Source: Malaciobacter marinus
GTDB taxonomy: Bacteria > Campylobacterota > Campylobacteria > Campylobacterales > Arcobacteraceae
NCBI RefSeq assembly: GCF_003544855.1
Contig: NZ_CP032101.1
Location: 992,001-1,056,000, forward strand
Direction of reading: 5' to 3'
DNA length: 64,000 nucleotides
A model generated the notes under the pieces. The model ran no database searches. It worked only from the letters and a program-made list of their open reading frames with translations, and was not told the origin of the DNA. Both the position numbers and the translations under genes were made by a program. This document shows, one piece after another, positions 25,524-35,131 of this stretch (position 1 is the stretch's first letter; each line of letters opens with the position of its first letter).

Positions 25524-26937
25524 TACTCACCTTATTTTTGTATCCACCACCAAGTGATTTGATTAAGTTTATTTGTAGTTGCATTTGTTTATCTTGTAAT
25601 GAAATACTTTTTATTTTTTCTTCTTGAATATCTATTTTAGAGTCTAAATAAGAGATTTTATTTTTTAATCCTAATTTATATATTTCTTTCTCAATATTCT
25701 CATTTTTCATTTTGTAAATCATCACATTATTCTGCGCTTTTATATTTGATTTATTTAGATCTATTTTTTTTAATGTTTTGACTATCTCATTTATAGCTTC
25801 GATTATAGTTTGATTATAAGCATAAACTTGTGAATTATAATCATTTACTTTTGCATTAAGATTTTCCTCTTTTTTATTTGCATCAAATATTGGTAATGAA
25901 AAAGCCACTTCACTTTTTGGAGAAAAAGATGATTTTGTAAGTAAATCAACAAAAGAAAAAGATGTAAAGTTAACTAATGCTTTTAAATTTATATTTGGAT
26001 AAAATTTTGCTTTTGCTTTTTTTATGTACTCATTTTTACTTATTAATAGGTATTTTTGAAAAGCAATTTTAGGAAGATGTGATATCACATCTAAATGAAT
26101 ATTTTTTGGTACATAAAATTTATAGTTTTTTGTTATATTTGGATTTTTTAAATTTTTTAATCTTGATGGTAAAAATCCACCAATAACACCAATTGATGCT
26201 TTTATATCTTCGATTTGTGCTTTTGTAGTTAATATATTTTGATTTATTTTTTCACTTAAGTAGTTGCTTTGATTTATTTTTGATTTATTTGCTAGCCCTA
26301 ATTTATATAATTTATCTAATATGTCATGCTTTTCATAAATCAATCTTTTTAAAGTACTTAACCTTTTTATTTTTTGAATTTTAAAATTCCATGATATATA
26401 TAATTTAGTAATAGATGTATATACAACTAATTCTTTAACTTTAATTAGTGCTTGTTTTGCTAATGCTTCATTTTTAGAAGCTTTAATTAAAGCTTTTCTT
26501 TCATCCCAAAAATCAAAATCATAATTTAAAGCAAGTCCTGTTTGATACAAATTATTATAACTTCCTGCAAGTGGAGCAGGGTATATATGGTTCTTGCTAT
26601 ATCTTTGTCTTGAAGTATTTGAATCAAAATCTATATTAGGAATATTTTTTGATTGATGTGCTTTTGTTAAATTTCTTGCTATTTTATATTTTGATTCCAA
26701 TTGTTTTATACTTGGTGCATTTTTTATAGCATCATTTAATAATTCATTTAGTTGAGAATCTTCATAATTTTTCCACCAGTTATTTTTTAATTCTATGTCA
26801 TTGCTACTAAATTTAGTTAAATCTTGTATTAGTTCTTTTTCTATTTTTGAATCTTTGATTTTTTCTATTTTTTTTATTTTGGGTATGCAACCATTAAATA
26901 AAAAAATGATTGAAATTGTAAATAATATTATTTTCAT
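25504..26937 (-). CDS. TolC/NodT-family outer-membrane efflux lipoprotein
   Basis: A 477-residue outer-membrane channel protein. The N-terminus is a lipoprotein signal with lipobox LFNGC (Cys17). Then come the two coiled repeats of the OEP family; the NNWWKNYEDSQLNELLNDAI segment (about residues 60-80) is the standard N-terminal mark of NodT-type channels. It completes a three-part efflux pump with the FUSC protein and adaptor encoded downstream. Its ATG is seven bases after the marR stop. Confidence 0.9.
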   Translation of the reverse strand: MKIILFTISIIFLFNGCIPKIKKIEKIKDSKIEKELIQDLTKFSSNDIELKNNWWKNYEDSQLNELLNDAIKNAPSIKQLESKYKIARNLTKAHQSKNIPNIDFDSNTSRQRYSKNHIYPAPLAGSYNNLYQTGLALNYDFDFWDERKALIKASKNEALAKQALIKVKELVVYTSITKLYISWNFKIQKIKRLSTLKRLIYEKHDILDKLYKLGLANKSKINQSNYLSEKINQNILTTKAQIEDIKASIGVIGGFLPSRLKNLKNPNITKNYKFYVPKNIHLDVISHLPKIAFQKYLLISKNEYIKKAKAKFYPNINLKALVNFTSFSFVDLLTKSSFSPKSEVAFSLPIFDANKKEENLNAKVNDYNSQVYAYNQTIIEAINEIVKTLKKIDLNKSNIKAQNNVMIYKMKNENIEKEIYKLGLKNKISYLDSKIDIQEEKIKSISLQDKQMQLQINLIKSLGGGYKNKVSNVLSLK

Positions 26938-26944
26938 ATTTTCC

Positions 26945-27370
26945 TTACTTTAGATTTGAGTATACTTGTTTAAGCGCTTGGATTAAAAGCTCTTTATTAT
27001 GTAGATCTATTCCTTCAAGTGCTTTTTCTTCAAGCTCTTTTCCTGCATCTTTTATAATTTGTTCTAGTTCTTTACCTTTTGAAGTTATACATATAAGATA
27101 TGCTCTTCTATCGTTTTTTTTATTTTTTCTTTCAACTAGACCTTTTTTTTCTAATTTATCTATTAAAAGTGTTAGGCTTGATTGTTTAAAATATGTATCT
27201 TTTGCAAGTTCTTTTTGTGTTAGATTATCTTTTTCACAAAGTCTTCTAATAATAATACTTTGTGCAGCAGATATATCGTGTTCTTGTAACTTCTTTTCTA
27301 GATTATTTTTTAAATGATTTCTAATATTTGCAATTAAAATTCCAAATATATTATTTGATTGAAATGGCAT
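26945..27370 (-). CDS. MarR-family repressor of the efflux operon
   Basis: A 141-residue winged-helix regulator. The HTH at about residues 45-75 (LTQKELAKDTYFKQSSLTLL) and wing LVERKNKKNDRRAYLICIT with the conserved Asp-Arg-Arg are typical of MarR. As first gene of the AaeXAB-like operon it probably represses its own promoter and is released by an aromatic or phenolic ligand. A 26-bp palindrome lies 41-66 bases upstream of its start, over the expected -35 region of the promoter with -10 TATACT (minus strand, 27393-27398). Confidence 0.92.
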   Translation of the reverse strand: MPFQSNNIFGILIANIRNHLKNNLEKKLQEHDISAAQSIIIRRLCEKDNLTQKELAKDTYFKQSSLTLLIDKLEKKGLVERKNKKNDRRAYLICITSKGKELEQIIKDAGKELEEKALEGIDLHNKELLIQALKQVYSNLK

Positions 27371-27392
27371 ACAAGACCTTTAAAGTTAAATT

Positions 27393-27398
27393 AGTATA
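27393..27398 (-). promoter_or_regulatory. -10 element of the marR-efflux operon
   Basis: TATACT on the minus strand, 23 bases before the marR ATG. The palindrome at 27411-27436 starts 12 bases upstream, so repressor binding would overlap the -35 position. Confidence 0.45.
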
Positions 27399-27410
27399 AA
27401 AGATAGTTAG

Positions 27411-27436
27411 TTAATAGTTCATATGTTAACTATTAA
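27411..27436. promoter_or_regulatory. Putative MarR operator
   Basis: TTAATAGTT, 8 bases, AACTATTAA: a perfect 9-bp inverted repeat, with a second overlapping symmetry AGTTAA/TTAACT. Its size and position in front of a marR gene are those of an autoregulatory MarR site. Confidence 0.65.
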
Positions 27437-27582
27437 TGGATTAAGCATTTTACGTTTTTAAACTTACAAATACCTAAATTTAAAAAGATATATCTATTAA
27501 ATATTGATTTTTTCCAATTTTAAGATTAATTTTAACTATTTTAGATTTAATTATCATTGTATTGAAATAAAGGAGTATATAT

Positions 27583-28065
27583 ATGTCAAAATTGCTTATA
27601 AGAAAAGCAAAAATAGAAGATTCTGAGATTATATTTAATTTTATTAAAGAGTTGGCTATTTATGAAAAAGCAGAGCATGAAGTTAAAACAGATGTTGATA
27701 CTATAAAGAAAACTGTTTTTGGTGATAAAAGTGTTACTTCTGTTTTGCTTTGTGAGTATGATAATAAATCAATAGGAATGGCTTTATATTTTTTTAATTA
27801 TTCAACTTGGCTTGGTAAAAATGGAATATATTTAGAAGATTTATATGTAACACCTCAGTTTAGAGGAGTGGGTGCAGGTAAAGCATTACTTAAAAAACTT
27901 GCTCAAATAGCAGTTGAAAATGATTGTGGTAGAGTAGAGTGGCAAGTATTAGATTGGAATAAACCATCAATTGATTTTTATGATAGCATTGGTGCTAAAG
28001 GACAAACAGAGTGGATACCATATAGACTTACAGGCAATGCTTTAGAAGAGTTTGCTAGAAGCTAG
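27583..28065 (+). CDS. GNAT-family N-acetyltransferase, diamine-acetyltransferase-like
   Basis: A 160-residue acetyl-CoA-dependent transferase. Motif A is clear: LEDLYVTPQFRGVGAGKALL (about residues 84-103), with the (Q/R)xxGxG/A pyrophosphate loop, followed by VEWQVLDWNKPSIDFYDSIGA, a pattern shared with spermidine/diamine and thialysine acetyltransferases. The amine substrate is not certain. AAAGGAG precedes the ATG. It is divergent from marR; its own promoter must lie between 27437 and 27570. It ends convergently, overlapping the next gene by four bases. Confidence 0.88.
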   Translation: MSKLLIRKAKIEDSEIIFNFIKELAIYEKAEHEVKTDVDTIKKTVFGDKSVTSVLLCEYDNKSIGMALYFFNYSTWLGKNGIYLEDLYVTPQFRGVGAGKALLKKLAQIAVENDCGRVEWQVLDWNKPSIDFYDSIGAKGQTEWIPYRLTGNALEEFARS

Positions 28066-28078
28066 TTTTTAGCTTCTA
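28056..28078. terminator. Hairpin spanning two overlapping stop codons
   Basis: TAGAAGCTA and TAGCTTCTA form a perfect 9-bp stem with a five-base loop of G and T. It covers the stop codons of the acetyltransferase gene (+) and the gene at 28062 (-), which overlap by four bases. Confidence 0.65.
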
Positions 28079-28529
28079 ACTCTTGCAGTGATTGAAGTAT
28101 TGCAGTTGCTAATTTATCTGTAATTACTTCTTCCCATTTTTCTAGTTGCTTTTCATGGTTTTGTTCACATATTTCTATCATAGTTCTATTGAAAAAATTA
28201 CCATCATTTATATCATTTATAATAGGTTCTATTTCTATTTTTCCATCTTTTATTAATTTCATATTATTGTTAATAAAGTTTTGTATTGCATCCATTGCTG
28301 CTTGATTTCTAAGTTCATCTTCAAAAAGCTCTTGAGAGTTTTCAAGTTTTTCTAAATCTTTTAAAAGTTCATAAATAGAGCCTAGTGCATATTGAAACTC
28401 TATACTTGTATCTATATCTTTTGTTTGCGTTATGTTTATTAGTTTACCTGTTGCAATTTGGTAATACATATCATATTTTGCTAAGTTTGAAATAATATTT
28501 TCTTTTGAAAAGTGTTTTTGTATATCCAT
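28062..28529 (-). CDS. Conserved-looking helical protein, unknown function
   Basis: A 155-residue soluble, acidic, mostly helical protein with no membrane segment or motif that I recognise. The sequence FEDELRNQAAMDAIQNFINN and the C-terminal EKWEEVITDKLATAILQSLQ look like amphipathic helices. The ATG has a weak AGGG site. The reading frame uses the same AT-rich codons as its neighbours, so it is likely a real gene. No function can be offered. Confidence 0.6.
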   Translation of the reverse strand: MDIQKHFSKENIISNLAKYDMYYQIATGKLINITQTKDIDTSIEFQYALGSIYELLKDLEKLENSQELFEDELRNQAAMDAIQNFINNNMKLIKDGKIEIEPIINDINDGNFFNRTMIEICEQNHEKQLEKWEEVITDKLATAILQSLQELEAKN

Positions 28530-28664
28530 ATTTTTCCCTAAATTTAAGTTTTTAGTATAGCGAAGTTTAATAAAAACTTACATAATATCTTACAATTTGT
28601 AATATATAAGATAAGTTAAAAAAAACTATAGTATTATTTCAAAAATTTTAATTAGGAAGAATTT

Positions 28665-28787
28665 ATGTTTGAAATAATTGCCTCATTGTTCATTACATTT
28701 ACTTTGATATTTGTATTTTATTATATTGAAAAAATAAAACAAAAAGATAAAATGCCTTTTTGCATAAAAAAGAAAATAAAGCTTTAA
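28665..28787 (+). CDS. 40-residue single-pass membrane peptide
   Basis: MFEIIASLFITFTLIFVFYY begins a membrane helix (residues 1-20) followed by a strongly basic tail (KIKQKDK, then KKKIKL). AGGAAG lies five bases before the ATG. It stands alone between two unrelated genes, with about 120 bases on either side. Small peptides of this layout include membrane-toxin peptides and regulatory small proteins; which applies is unknown. Confidence 0.5.
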   Translation: MFEIIASLFITFTLIFVFYYIEKIKQKDKMPFCIKKKIKL

Positions 28788-28906
28788 TATAAATCTGCAA
28801 ATAGAACTAAAACCTACAAAAAATAAAATATTACTTAAATTTCCTTGAAAAAAATCTATTTATATGTTAAAGTACATTTCTTAATATTAAATAAAAGGAA
28901 ATTTCT

Positions 28907-29470
28907 ATGGGGTTCTTTAAAAATATTTTAAAAAAAATCATAAGAGTCTCAAGACCTATTTTTTCAATGGAAGCTAATGAGCTTAATTTTAAAATTGATT
29001 CAGATTTCTTTTATACACATACTTTAGAAAATTTTGATGTAAAAACAAGACATGATCCATATACATTAGATGCTTTTACTTTAAAAACTTCTAATTTTTA
29101 TGTAGAACATATAAAAGTTGATGAAGATACAACTTGGCAAGGTCAATCACTTAGTTTATATGAAGATTTTTTAAAAGAACAACTAAAGCTAAAAAAACTT
29201 GAGGTTCTTGAAAATAATGAATACGAACACTATGTATTTAAAGTTTATAAAGTTGATGATGAGTTTTTACTTCATTTGATTTATATTTGGGAAGTTAATA
29301 AAGATGTGTTTATCTTAGATTTTGATACATCACTTTTTAAAACTTTGATTTCAGGTTTGGATAAAAACTATATTTATAAATTTAACAATCAAAAAAGATT
29401 AAATATTGATTTTGATTGTAGTTTAGTAAAATTGAATGCATTTAAAAGTTATTTTAATTCAGGTATGTAA
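28907..29470 (+). CDS. Hypothetical protein, unknown function
   Basis: A 187-residue protein with a basic, weakly amphipathic N-terminus (FFKNILKKIIRV) and no clear signal peptide or membrane helix. The middle, with alternating strands such as FTLKTSNFYVEHIKVDED and FLLHLIYIWEVNKDVFILDF, suggests a mixed alpha/beta fold. AAAGGAA precedes the ATG. I do not recognise a family. A -10 element for the following gene begins 30 bases after its stop. Confidence 0.6.
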   Translation: MGFFKNILKKIIRVSRPIFSMEANELNFKIDSDFFYTHTLENFDVKTRHDPYTLDAFTLKTSNFYVEHIKVDEDTTWQGQSLSLYEDFLKEQLKLKKLEVLENNEYEHYVFKVYKVDDEFLLHLIYIWEVNKDVFILDFDTSLFKTLISGLDKNYIYKFNNQKRLNIDFDCSLVKLNAFKSYFNSGM

Positions 29471-29501
29471 ATTATTCAGTTTGTCAATTTTTAGTTATTT
29501 T

Positions 29502-29509
29502 GCTATAAT
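29502..29509 (+). promoter_or_regulatory. -10 element of the gene at 29542
   Basis: GCTATAAT, a perfect gnTAnAAT match. Transcription should start near 29516, which rules out the in-frame TTG at 29509 as the start of the following gene. Confidence 0.6.
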
Positions 29510-29541
29510 TGCACAAATATTTTAAAGGATTTATTATAGAT

Positions 29542-29976
29542 TTGATTATTACACAAGTAACAGATTTTTTTTATCAATTTAAAAATACTGTTGTAGAAAC
29601 TGATGAAATTGTTACACAGCATCAAGAAGCAATAAAAGAGTATTCTAATATATTAAAAGAAGAGAATATCCATAAAGAATATGAAGAAAACTATTTGACT
29701 ATTTTAGGTTATGCACATAGACTTGAAAATATAAATGATAGAATATTTTATACTTTTCAAGAAGCAATTTATGCAATAGATTTAGCAAAACAGATGAAAG
29801 ATGATAATGCAATTATTTTAAACTCTATTGTTTATATTTTAGTTTTAAATAATTTTGTAGATGAATACTTTGGTAAAAAAATTGACGAGGAAACTAAGCA
29901 ATTAGCTTTAAAAACATACGAAGAGATTGAAAAAAGACAAGCAAAAGAGAATCAAAAGTATCACGTTTATCAATAA
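29542..29976 (+). CDS. Hypothetical helical protein with a non-ATG start
   Basis: About 144 residues, soluble and helical, with an acidic composition and no recognised family. The start is uncertain: no ATG is in frame near the N-terminus. The -10 at 29502 excludes TTG 29509. The AAAGGA site at 29524-29529 is 12 bases from TTG 29542 but only 6 from an ATA at 29536 and 3 from an ATT at 29533. I report TTG 29542 as the conventional choice. The kinase gene follows after 71 bases with its own promoter. Confidence 0.6.
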   Translation: MIITQVTDFFYQFKNTVVETDEIVTQHQEAIKEYSNILKEENIHKEYEENYLTILGYAHRLENINDRIFYTFQEAIYAIDLAKQMKDDNAIILNSIVYILVLNNFVDEYFGKKIDEETKQLALKTYEEIEKRQAKENQKYHVYQ

Positions 29977-29987
29977 ATCTTCAAAAG

Positions 29988-30019
29988 CTCACTTAATACT
30001 CACTACAACTAAATAAGAT
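29988..30019 (+). promoter_or_regulatory. Direct-repeat operator and -10 of the sensor kinase gene
   Basis: CTCACT at 29988 and 29999 (11 bases apart, one helical turn), then nine bases, then TAAGAT at 30014. The same arrangement with identical spacings occurs before the TRAP gene at 35143. Tandem repeats at one-turn spacing just upstream of the -10 are how OmpR/PhoB-family activators bind. Confidence 0.7.
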
Positions 30020-30047
30020 TACTGAATTTAAACTAGGAAAATATAGA

Positions 30048-31934
30048 ATGTTTAGCGAAAAAAATATTTCAAAGTTAATTATATTAACTCCTATTATTAC
30101 AGTACTTCTTATTGCATTTTTTACAATTTATTTTTTTATTCAAAATCAATATAAATATTTTGATGATGAGAGTATTCGAGAGGAAATAGAATATATCTCA
30201 AAACAAAAAAATATACTTAAAAAAGAGATTAATTCTGTTCTTTCTTATTTAGATTATCATGAAAAAAAAGCGAATGATGAAGTAAAAAATAGGGTTAAGA
30301 ATAGGGTTGAAATACTTTACAATCAACTATCTGTGCTAACAAAAGATAAAAATCTTAATAGTAGTAAAAAAAATGAAATAATGAATCAGTTAATTGATTC
30401 AAAAGCTATTAATAGAAATGATTATTTTTTTGCATATGATGTACAAAATGATAAACTTATTCAACCTTTTAATAAAAGTATTCAAAAAGAGTTTGAATTA
30501 AATGACAAGTTTATTAAAAATTATCTATATCCTGATACTGGGAAATATGTACAATTAAAGAATAAATTAATTTACATAAAACATGTTCCAAAATTAGATT
30601 GGATAATAGGAAGTGTAGAAAATAGTAAAAAGAATCTCAAACAAATTAAAAAAGATTTAATAAAGTATATTGAAACTATTCGTTATGAAAATAATGGATA
30701 TATTTGGATACATGATACGAAATATCATCTTATTGCTCACCCTTTTAGACAAGATAGTATTGGTAAATATGATATTGATTTAAAAGATGCAAGTGGAGAT
30801 TATATTACTAAAAAGTTTATCGATGAAACAAAAAAGAAACCAAATGGAGTCTTTGTAGAGTATAACTGGCAAAAACCAAATAAAAAACAGTTTTCTAAAA
30901 AGCTTGGATATTTTAAACTTTATGAAAAATGGAATTGGGTTGTTGGTGCTGGGCTTTATATGGATGATATAGAAAACTCTATTTTAAAAAATAAGCAGTT
31001 ACTAGAAAAAAGAGTTGATAAATATATTGAAACTGTTGTTGTTATCTCTTTTTTTGTAATATTTATTATTGGTATTTTATCTGTTTTTATCTCAAATAGA
31101 ATTAACCAAGCTTTTAATGAGTATAGAAAAAGTGTAGTTAAAAAAGAGCAAGAGTTACAAGACTTGAACAAAAACTTAGAACTAAAGGTTCAAAAAGCAA
31201 TTGATGATGTAAAGAAAAAAGATAGGGCGATGCTTCATCAATCAAGACTTGCAAGAATGGGTGCTATGCTTAGTATGATTGCACATCAATGGAGACAGCC
31301 ATTAAGTGAACTTTCTGGTGTACTGATGGAGTTAGAAACTGCAAGTAAATTTAATAAAGTTGATGAAAAAATGATACAAGATTCAGTCATTGAATCAAAT
31401 AAATTAATTGAATTTATGTCAAATACAATAGAAGATTTTAGAAACTTTTTTAAACCAGATAAGAAGAAAGTCTATTTTTATTTGGATGATGCTTGTAATG
31501 AGGCTTTAACTTTAGTTGATGCTTCAATTAAAAACTTTAATATAAATCTTGTTAAAAAAGTAAAATGTAATAGTATTATTTATGGATATGAAAGAGAGTT
31601 TGCACAAGTAATGCTAAATCTTATCTCTAATGCAAAAGATATTCTTATTCAAAGAGATATCAAAAATCCAAATATATATATTGAAGTAGATGCTGTTGGT
31701 TCAAGTGCAATTGTTAAAGTTTTAGATAATGCAGGTGGAGTTGAAGATGAATATATAGATTTGATTTTTGAACCATATTTTACTACCAAAAGTAGTTCAA
31801 AAGGTACAGGGCTTGGTCTTTATATGGCTAAAATGATTGTTGAAAAAAATATGGAAGGTGAAATTAGTGTTGAGAACTCAAGGAAGGGTGCACTTTTTTT
31901 AGTCACTCTTCCTTTTAAAAGTGGGAAAGATTAA
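30048..31934 (+). CDS. Double-Cache membrane sensor histidine kinase
   Basis: A 628-residue kinase. Membrane helix at about 10-32; periplasmic region at about 35-325 with two Cache-like repeats, [15 protein letters not shown]... and [16 protein letters not shown]..., ending in [15 protein letters not shown]; membrane helix at about 328-350; coiled coil; HisKA-like helix with phospho-acceptor His413 in [13 protein letters not shown] ATPase with NLISNAKDI (N box), LDNAGGVED (G1) and [10 protein letters not shown] (G2). The likely partner is the response regulator at 34437, on the same strand beyond the chemoreceptor. The shared operator at its promoter and the TRAP promoter implies autoregulation and control of uptake. 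The Cache ligand is probably the TRAP substrate. Confidence 0.92.
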   Translation: MFSEKNISKLIILTPIITVLLIAFFTIYFFIQNQYKYFDDESIREEIEYISKQKNILKKEINSVLSYLDYHEKKANDEVKNRVKNRVEILYNQLSVLTKDKNLNSSKKNEIMNQLIDSKAINRNDYFFAYDVQNDKLIQPFNKSIQKEFELNDKFIKNYLYPDTGKYVQLKNKLIYIKHVPKLDWIIGSVENSKKNLKQIKKDLIKYIETIRYENNGYIWIHDTKYHLIAHPFRQDSIGKYDIDLKDASGDYITKKFIDETKKKPNGVFVEYNWQKPNKKQFSKKLGYFKLYEKWNWVVGAGLYMDDIENSILKNKQLLEKRVDKYIETVVVISFFVIFIIGILSVFISNRINQAFNEYRKSVVKKEQELQDLNKNLELKVQKAIDDVKKKDRAMLHQSRLARMGAMLSMIAHQWRQPLSELSGVLMELETASKFNKVDEKMIQDSVIESNKLIEFMSNTIEDFRNFFKPDKKKVYFYLDDACNEALTLVDASIKNFNINLVKKVKCNSIIYGYEREFAQVMLNLISNAKDILIQRDIKNPNIYIEVDAVGSSAIVKVLDNAGGVEDEYIDLIFEPYFTTKSSSKGTGLGLYMAKMIVEKNMEGEISVENSRKGALFLVTLPFKSGKD

Positions 31935-31947
31935 AAGCTTTCCCACT
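31920..31947. terminator. Hairpin over the overlapping stops of kinase and chemoreceptor
   Basis: AGTGGGAAAG and CTTTCCCACT form a perfect 10-bp stem with an 8-base loop. The loop holds both stop codons, which overlap by four bases. It is GC-richer than most sequence here and probably works in both directions. Confidence 0.75.
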
Positions 31948-34189
31948 CATCATCACTACTACTATTTGAAGTAAAAGTTTGAGCTTGTTTAGGTTTTTTT
32001 TCATAAGAGTATGATTTTTTATTTTCTCTTGGTTTGTCTTCATACTCCTCTTTTTTATCATATTTTGCTTTTGGCTCTTCTTCATGTGGAACATCTATCT
32101 TTTTTACTTTTGCTTGTTCTTTTCCTAAAAACTCTTTTGCTCCAGCATCACTTACTATCTCTTTTGCTATTGTATCTGTTTGTATTGCAATATCATGTGT
32201 TTGTGTTGCTATTGATGCATTCTTTTGTGTTTGTTGATCTAATTGTGTTACAGCATCATTGATTTGTGTAATCCCTGATTCTTGCTCTTTACTTGCTGCT
32301 GCTATCTCACTTATCATTTGTGTTGAATTCTCAATATTCTCTAGTAAGACATCATAGCCTTTTATCATCTCACTACTGATACCTTTCCCTTCATTTGCTT
32401 TACTTGTTGCATTCTCTACTATCTCTTTTATTGATTTAGCTGCTTGGGCACTTCTATTTGCTAAGTTTCTCACTTCTGCTGCTACTACTGCAAAGCCTTT
32501 CCCTGCTTCTCCTGCTGTTGCTGCTTCTACTGCTGCATTAAGTGAAAGTATATTTGTTTGGAATGCTATTTGATCTATTACTGTGATTGCTTCATTTATT
32601 GAACTTACTTGTTCATTTATCTCTTCCATTGATTTTGTTGTTTTATTTGCTAAACTTTGCCCTGTTTTTGCTGAGTTTCCTAACTCTTGTGCATACTTAC
32701 TCATTTTTGCTACATTCTCTGAGTTATTTACTATTGTACTTGTTATCTCTTCTAATGCTGCTGCTGTCTCTTCTAGACTTGCTGCTGCTTCATTTGAACT
32801 TGTATTTAATACATCTACATTTGTTATTAATTTATCTGATGCTTCATCTAGTGTTAATCCTATGATTAATGAATCTTTTAACAATCCTGATATCTCATCT
32901 GTTAAGAAGTTTACATTCTCTATAAACTCTTTCATATCTCCCTCAACACCACTACTATCTACTTTACTTGTAAACTTATAATTACTAAACTCTTTTAACA
33001 CTGTTGAAATTGAGCTTATGTTTTTGTTTAAACCAACTAACATCTCATTTATAACATCTTTTAGTGCATTTAATGATTCATTTGATGTTGAAGCTGTAAT
33101 TTGTTTATTTAAATGCCCTTCTTTAATTTTTGTTGCAATTTGTGTTACATCTAAAATTAGTGCTTTATCTTCTTCAATATTATTTTTTGTTTTTTCTATA
33201 TTTTTGTTGATTAGTTTTGACATATTTGATATCTCATCATTTTTACTATCATCTAGTAGTTCAACATCTTTTGTTTCGTTATTTAGATATTTAAAAAAGC
33301 CAATCAATCCCTCTTGAAATTTATTTATTGATTTTGTTATTGATTTTGATATAAAGTAAAAAGAAACCATCAATACTACAATAATAAGTAGTGTTAAAAT
33401 AATTAAGAATGTATTTAAGAATGATTCTGCTTTTACAATATGAGCAGAAATGTTTTTTTCCATTTTATTTAAACTATTTTCAGTTTTATAAATAGTTTTT
33501 CTTAGATTTTCTAAAAGTCCACTTTTTTCATTTAATCCTTTAACTTTTTCTTTTTCAACTAATTGTAAAAAGGCAGTTTTATATTGATTTAAATAAGTTT
33601 TAATCTCTTGGTTAATTGGCATTTTTGTAAGTAAATCAATTTTTTTTTCAAATCTAGTGCTATACTTTTCTTCTTTTCTTAACATAAAGTCTTTTTCTTC
33701 TTTTCTTAACTCATATACTAAAGATAATAATTCAAAATTATTAGAGTTTCTAGCAAATTCTTGTACATTGTGTACACTTTTTCTTAAGTTTCCGTATAAT
33801 CCATCTGTATGTGTTAAACCTATTTGCTTTTGTGTATTTGCAATTTGTGTGAAAATATCATTATAATTATTTGATATTTCTAAAAAGTCATTTGTATATT
33901 CAGTGCTAATATCTACTTTTTTTAGTATATCTTTTAAAGAGTTTGCACTGTTTTGTAAACTTTTGAAATTATTTTGGAAATCATTTAAGTATTTTTCATC
34001 TTTTCTTGCTAGAAAATCTTTTTCATTTTTCCTTAATTCTGTTTGTAATGTTTTAAGCACTTCAACTGATTTTTGAGCTTTAACTAACTCTTTCATTTGA
34101 TTTTGACTGTAGTTATTCAAAATAAAAAGAGCAATTAATCCTAAAAGTACACATGTGCTTAATAGCACTAATTTTTGTTTAATTGACAT
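31931..34189 (-). CDS. Methyl-accepting chemotaxis protein with HBM-like sensor
   Basis: A 752-residue chemoreceptor. Membrane helices lie near residues 5-25 and 270-292. The periplasmic part is a bimodular helical bundle in which [17 protein letters not shown] and [17 protein letters not shown] recur, as in the HBM domain of TCA-intermediate receptors. HAMP-like segments and the signalling hairpin with [22 protein letters not shown] follow. The C-terminus is a flexible linker ending in EWESF, close to the NWETF pentapeptide that tethers CheR/CheB. I start at 34189 because AAAGGA is seven bases upstream; an ATG nine codons earlier lacks a site. Confidence 0.9.
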   Translation of the reverse strand: MSIKQKLVLLSTCVLLGLIALFILNNYSQNQMKELVKAQKSVEVLKTLQTELRKNEKDFLARKDEKYLNDFQNNFKSLQNSANSLKDILKKVDISTEYTNDFLEISNNYNDIFTQIANTQKQIGLTHTDGLYGNLRKSVHNVQEFARNSNNFELLSLVYELRKEEKDFMLRKEEKYSTRFEKKIDLLTKMPINQEIKTYLNQYKTAFLQLVEKEKVKGLNEKSGLLENLRKTIYKTENSLNKMEKNISAHIVKAESFLNTFLIILTLLIIVVLMVSFYFISKSITKSINKFQEGLIGFFKYLNNETKDVELLDDSKNDEISNMSKLINKNIEKTKNNIEEDKALILDVTQIATKIKEGHLNKQITASTSNESLNALKDVINEMLVGLNKNISSISTVLKEFSNYKFTSKVDSSGVEGDMKEFIENVNFLTDEISGLLKDSLIIGLTLDEASDKLITNVDVLNTSSNEAAASLEETAAALEEITSTIVNNSENVAKMSKYAQELGNSAKTGQSLANKTTKSMEEINEQVSSINEAITVIDQIAFQTNILSLNAAVEAATAGEAGKGFAVVAAEVRNLANRSAQAAKSIKEIVENATSKANEGKGISSEMIKGYDVLLENIENSTQMISEIAAASKEQESGITQINDAVTQLDQQTQKNASIATQTHDIAIQTDTIAKEIVSDAGAKEFLGKEQAKVKKIDVPHEEEPKAKYDKKEEYEDKPRENKKSYSYEKKPKQAQTFTSNSSSDDEWESF

Positions 34190-34436
34190 TTTGTAATCCT
34201 TTTGATGTAGTGTCATATTTCTAATTTAATTGTAACAAATAAATGTAATAAAAAAGTAATAGTCTAATTAATGTTTTCTTATGGAAATAATATAGAATGA
34301 ATCCAAATAAATTTTTAATATAATAACTAATTAGTTTAGGGATTATACATAAAAATAATTAATAAATGGTTACTTAAAAAGTGTTAAAAGTTTTTTTTAA
34401 TAAATTATATAATATATTTTGTTTTAAAGGTTTTTT

Positions 34437-35120
34437 ATGAAAAAAGAGTTATTAGAACAATTGAAAAACTATACAATTCTTTGTGTAGAGGATGAAGAGG
34501 GGATTCGTAAACGTTTGGTAAATACTTTAAAGTATTATTTTAAAGAAGTTTATTCAGCTTCAAATGCTGATGAAGGTTATGAATTGTACTTTGAATATAA
34601 GCCTTCAATAATTTTAAGTGATATTGAGATGCCAAAAGAGAATGGAATCGCCCTTATTGAAAAGATAAGAAAAAAAGATTTTAACACTATTATAATAATG
34701 GTAACAGCATATAGTAATGAAGAGTATTTATTGGATTTGATAAATTTAAATGTAAATCAATATATCTTAAAACCTGTGAACTCAGAGTCACTTTTAAATG
34801 GTATATTAAAAGCACTTGCTTCAAAACTTACTTTGAAAATACAATTAAATGATAATTTATGTTTTCATATGGAATCAAGGGAATTATATTTTAAAGATGA
34901 ATTAATAAGTTTAAGAAAAAGAGATAAAGAATTTATTATATTGTTGTATGAAAATAAAAATAGAGTTTTAACATATGATTATATTGAAGAGTATTTATGG
35001 AAAGATAAAAGTATGAGTATGAGTGCATTGAAAACATTTATAAAAGAGTTTAGACAAAGGGTTCCTGAAGATATTTTAATAAATATTCCACAAGAAGGGT
35101 ATAAGTTAAAAAGTACATAA
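34437..35120 (+). CDS. OmpR-family response regulator
   Basis: A 227-residue regulator. The receiver domain (residues 10-125) keeps the acidic pair Asp19/Glu20, phospho-acceptor Asp62 in LSDIEMP, Thr in MVTAYS and Lys in ILKPV. The C-terminal winged helix (about 130-227) is of the transcriptional regulatory C type (LRKRDKEFIILLYENKNRVLTYDYIEEYLW in parts, ending NIPQEGYKL). It lies between the chemoreceptor and the TRAP transporter genes. It is the obvious binder of the CTCACT direct repeats at 29988 and 35143. Its own promoter (TATAAT at 34408) lacks the repeat. Confidence 0.92.
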   Translation: MKKELLEQLKNYTILCVEDEEGIRKRLVNTLKYYFKEVYSASNADEGYELYFEYKPSIILSDIEMPKENGIALIEKIRKKDFNTIIIMVTAYSNEEYLLDLINLNVNQYILKPVNSESLLNGILKALASKLTLKIQLNDNLCFHMESRELYFKDELISLRKRDKEFIILLYENKNRVLTYDYIEEYLWKDKSMSMSALKTFIKEFRQRVPEDILINIPQEGYKLKST

Positions 35121-35131
35121 ATTACACATAA

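Noticed and set aside
32011-33866. Several leucine/serine-rich open frames on the plus strand inside the chemoreceptor gene
   Set aside because: They are antisense shadows of a repetitive helical coding sequence and lack ribosome sites.
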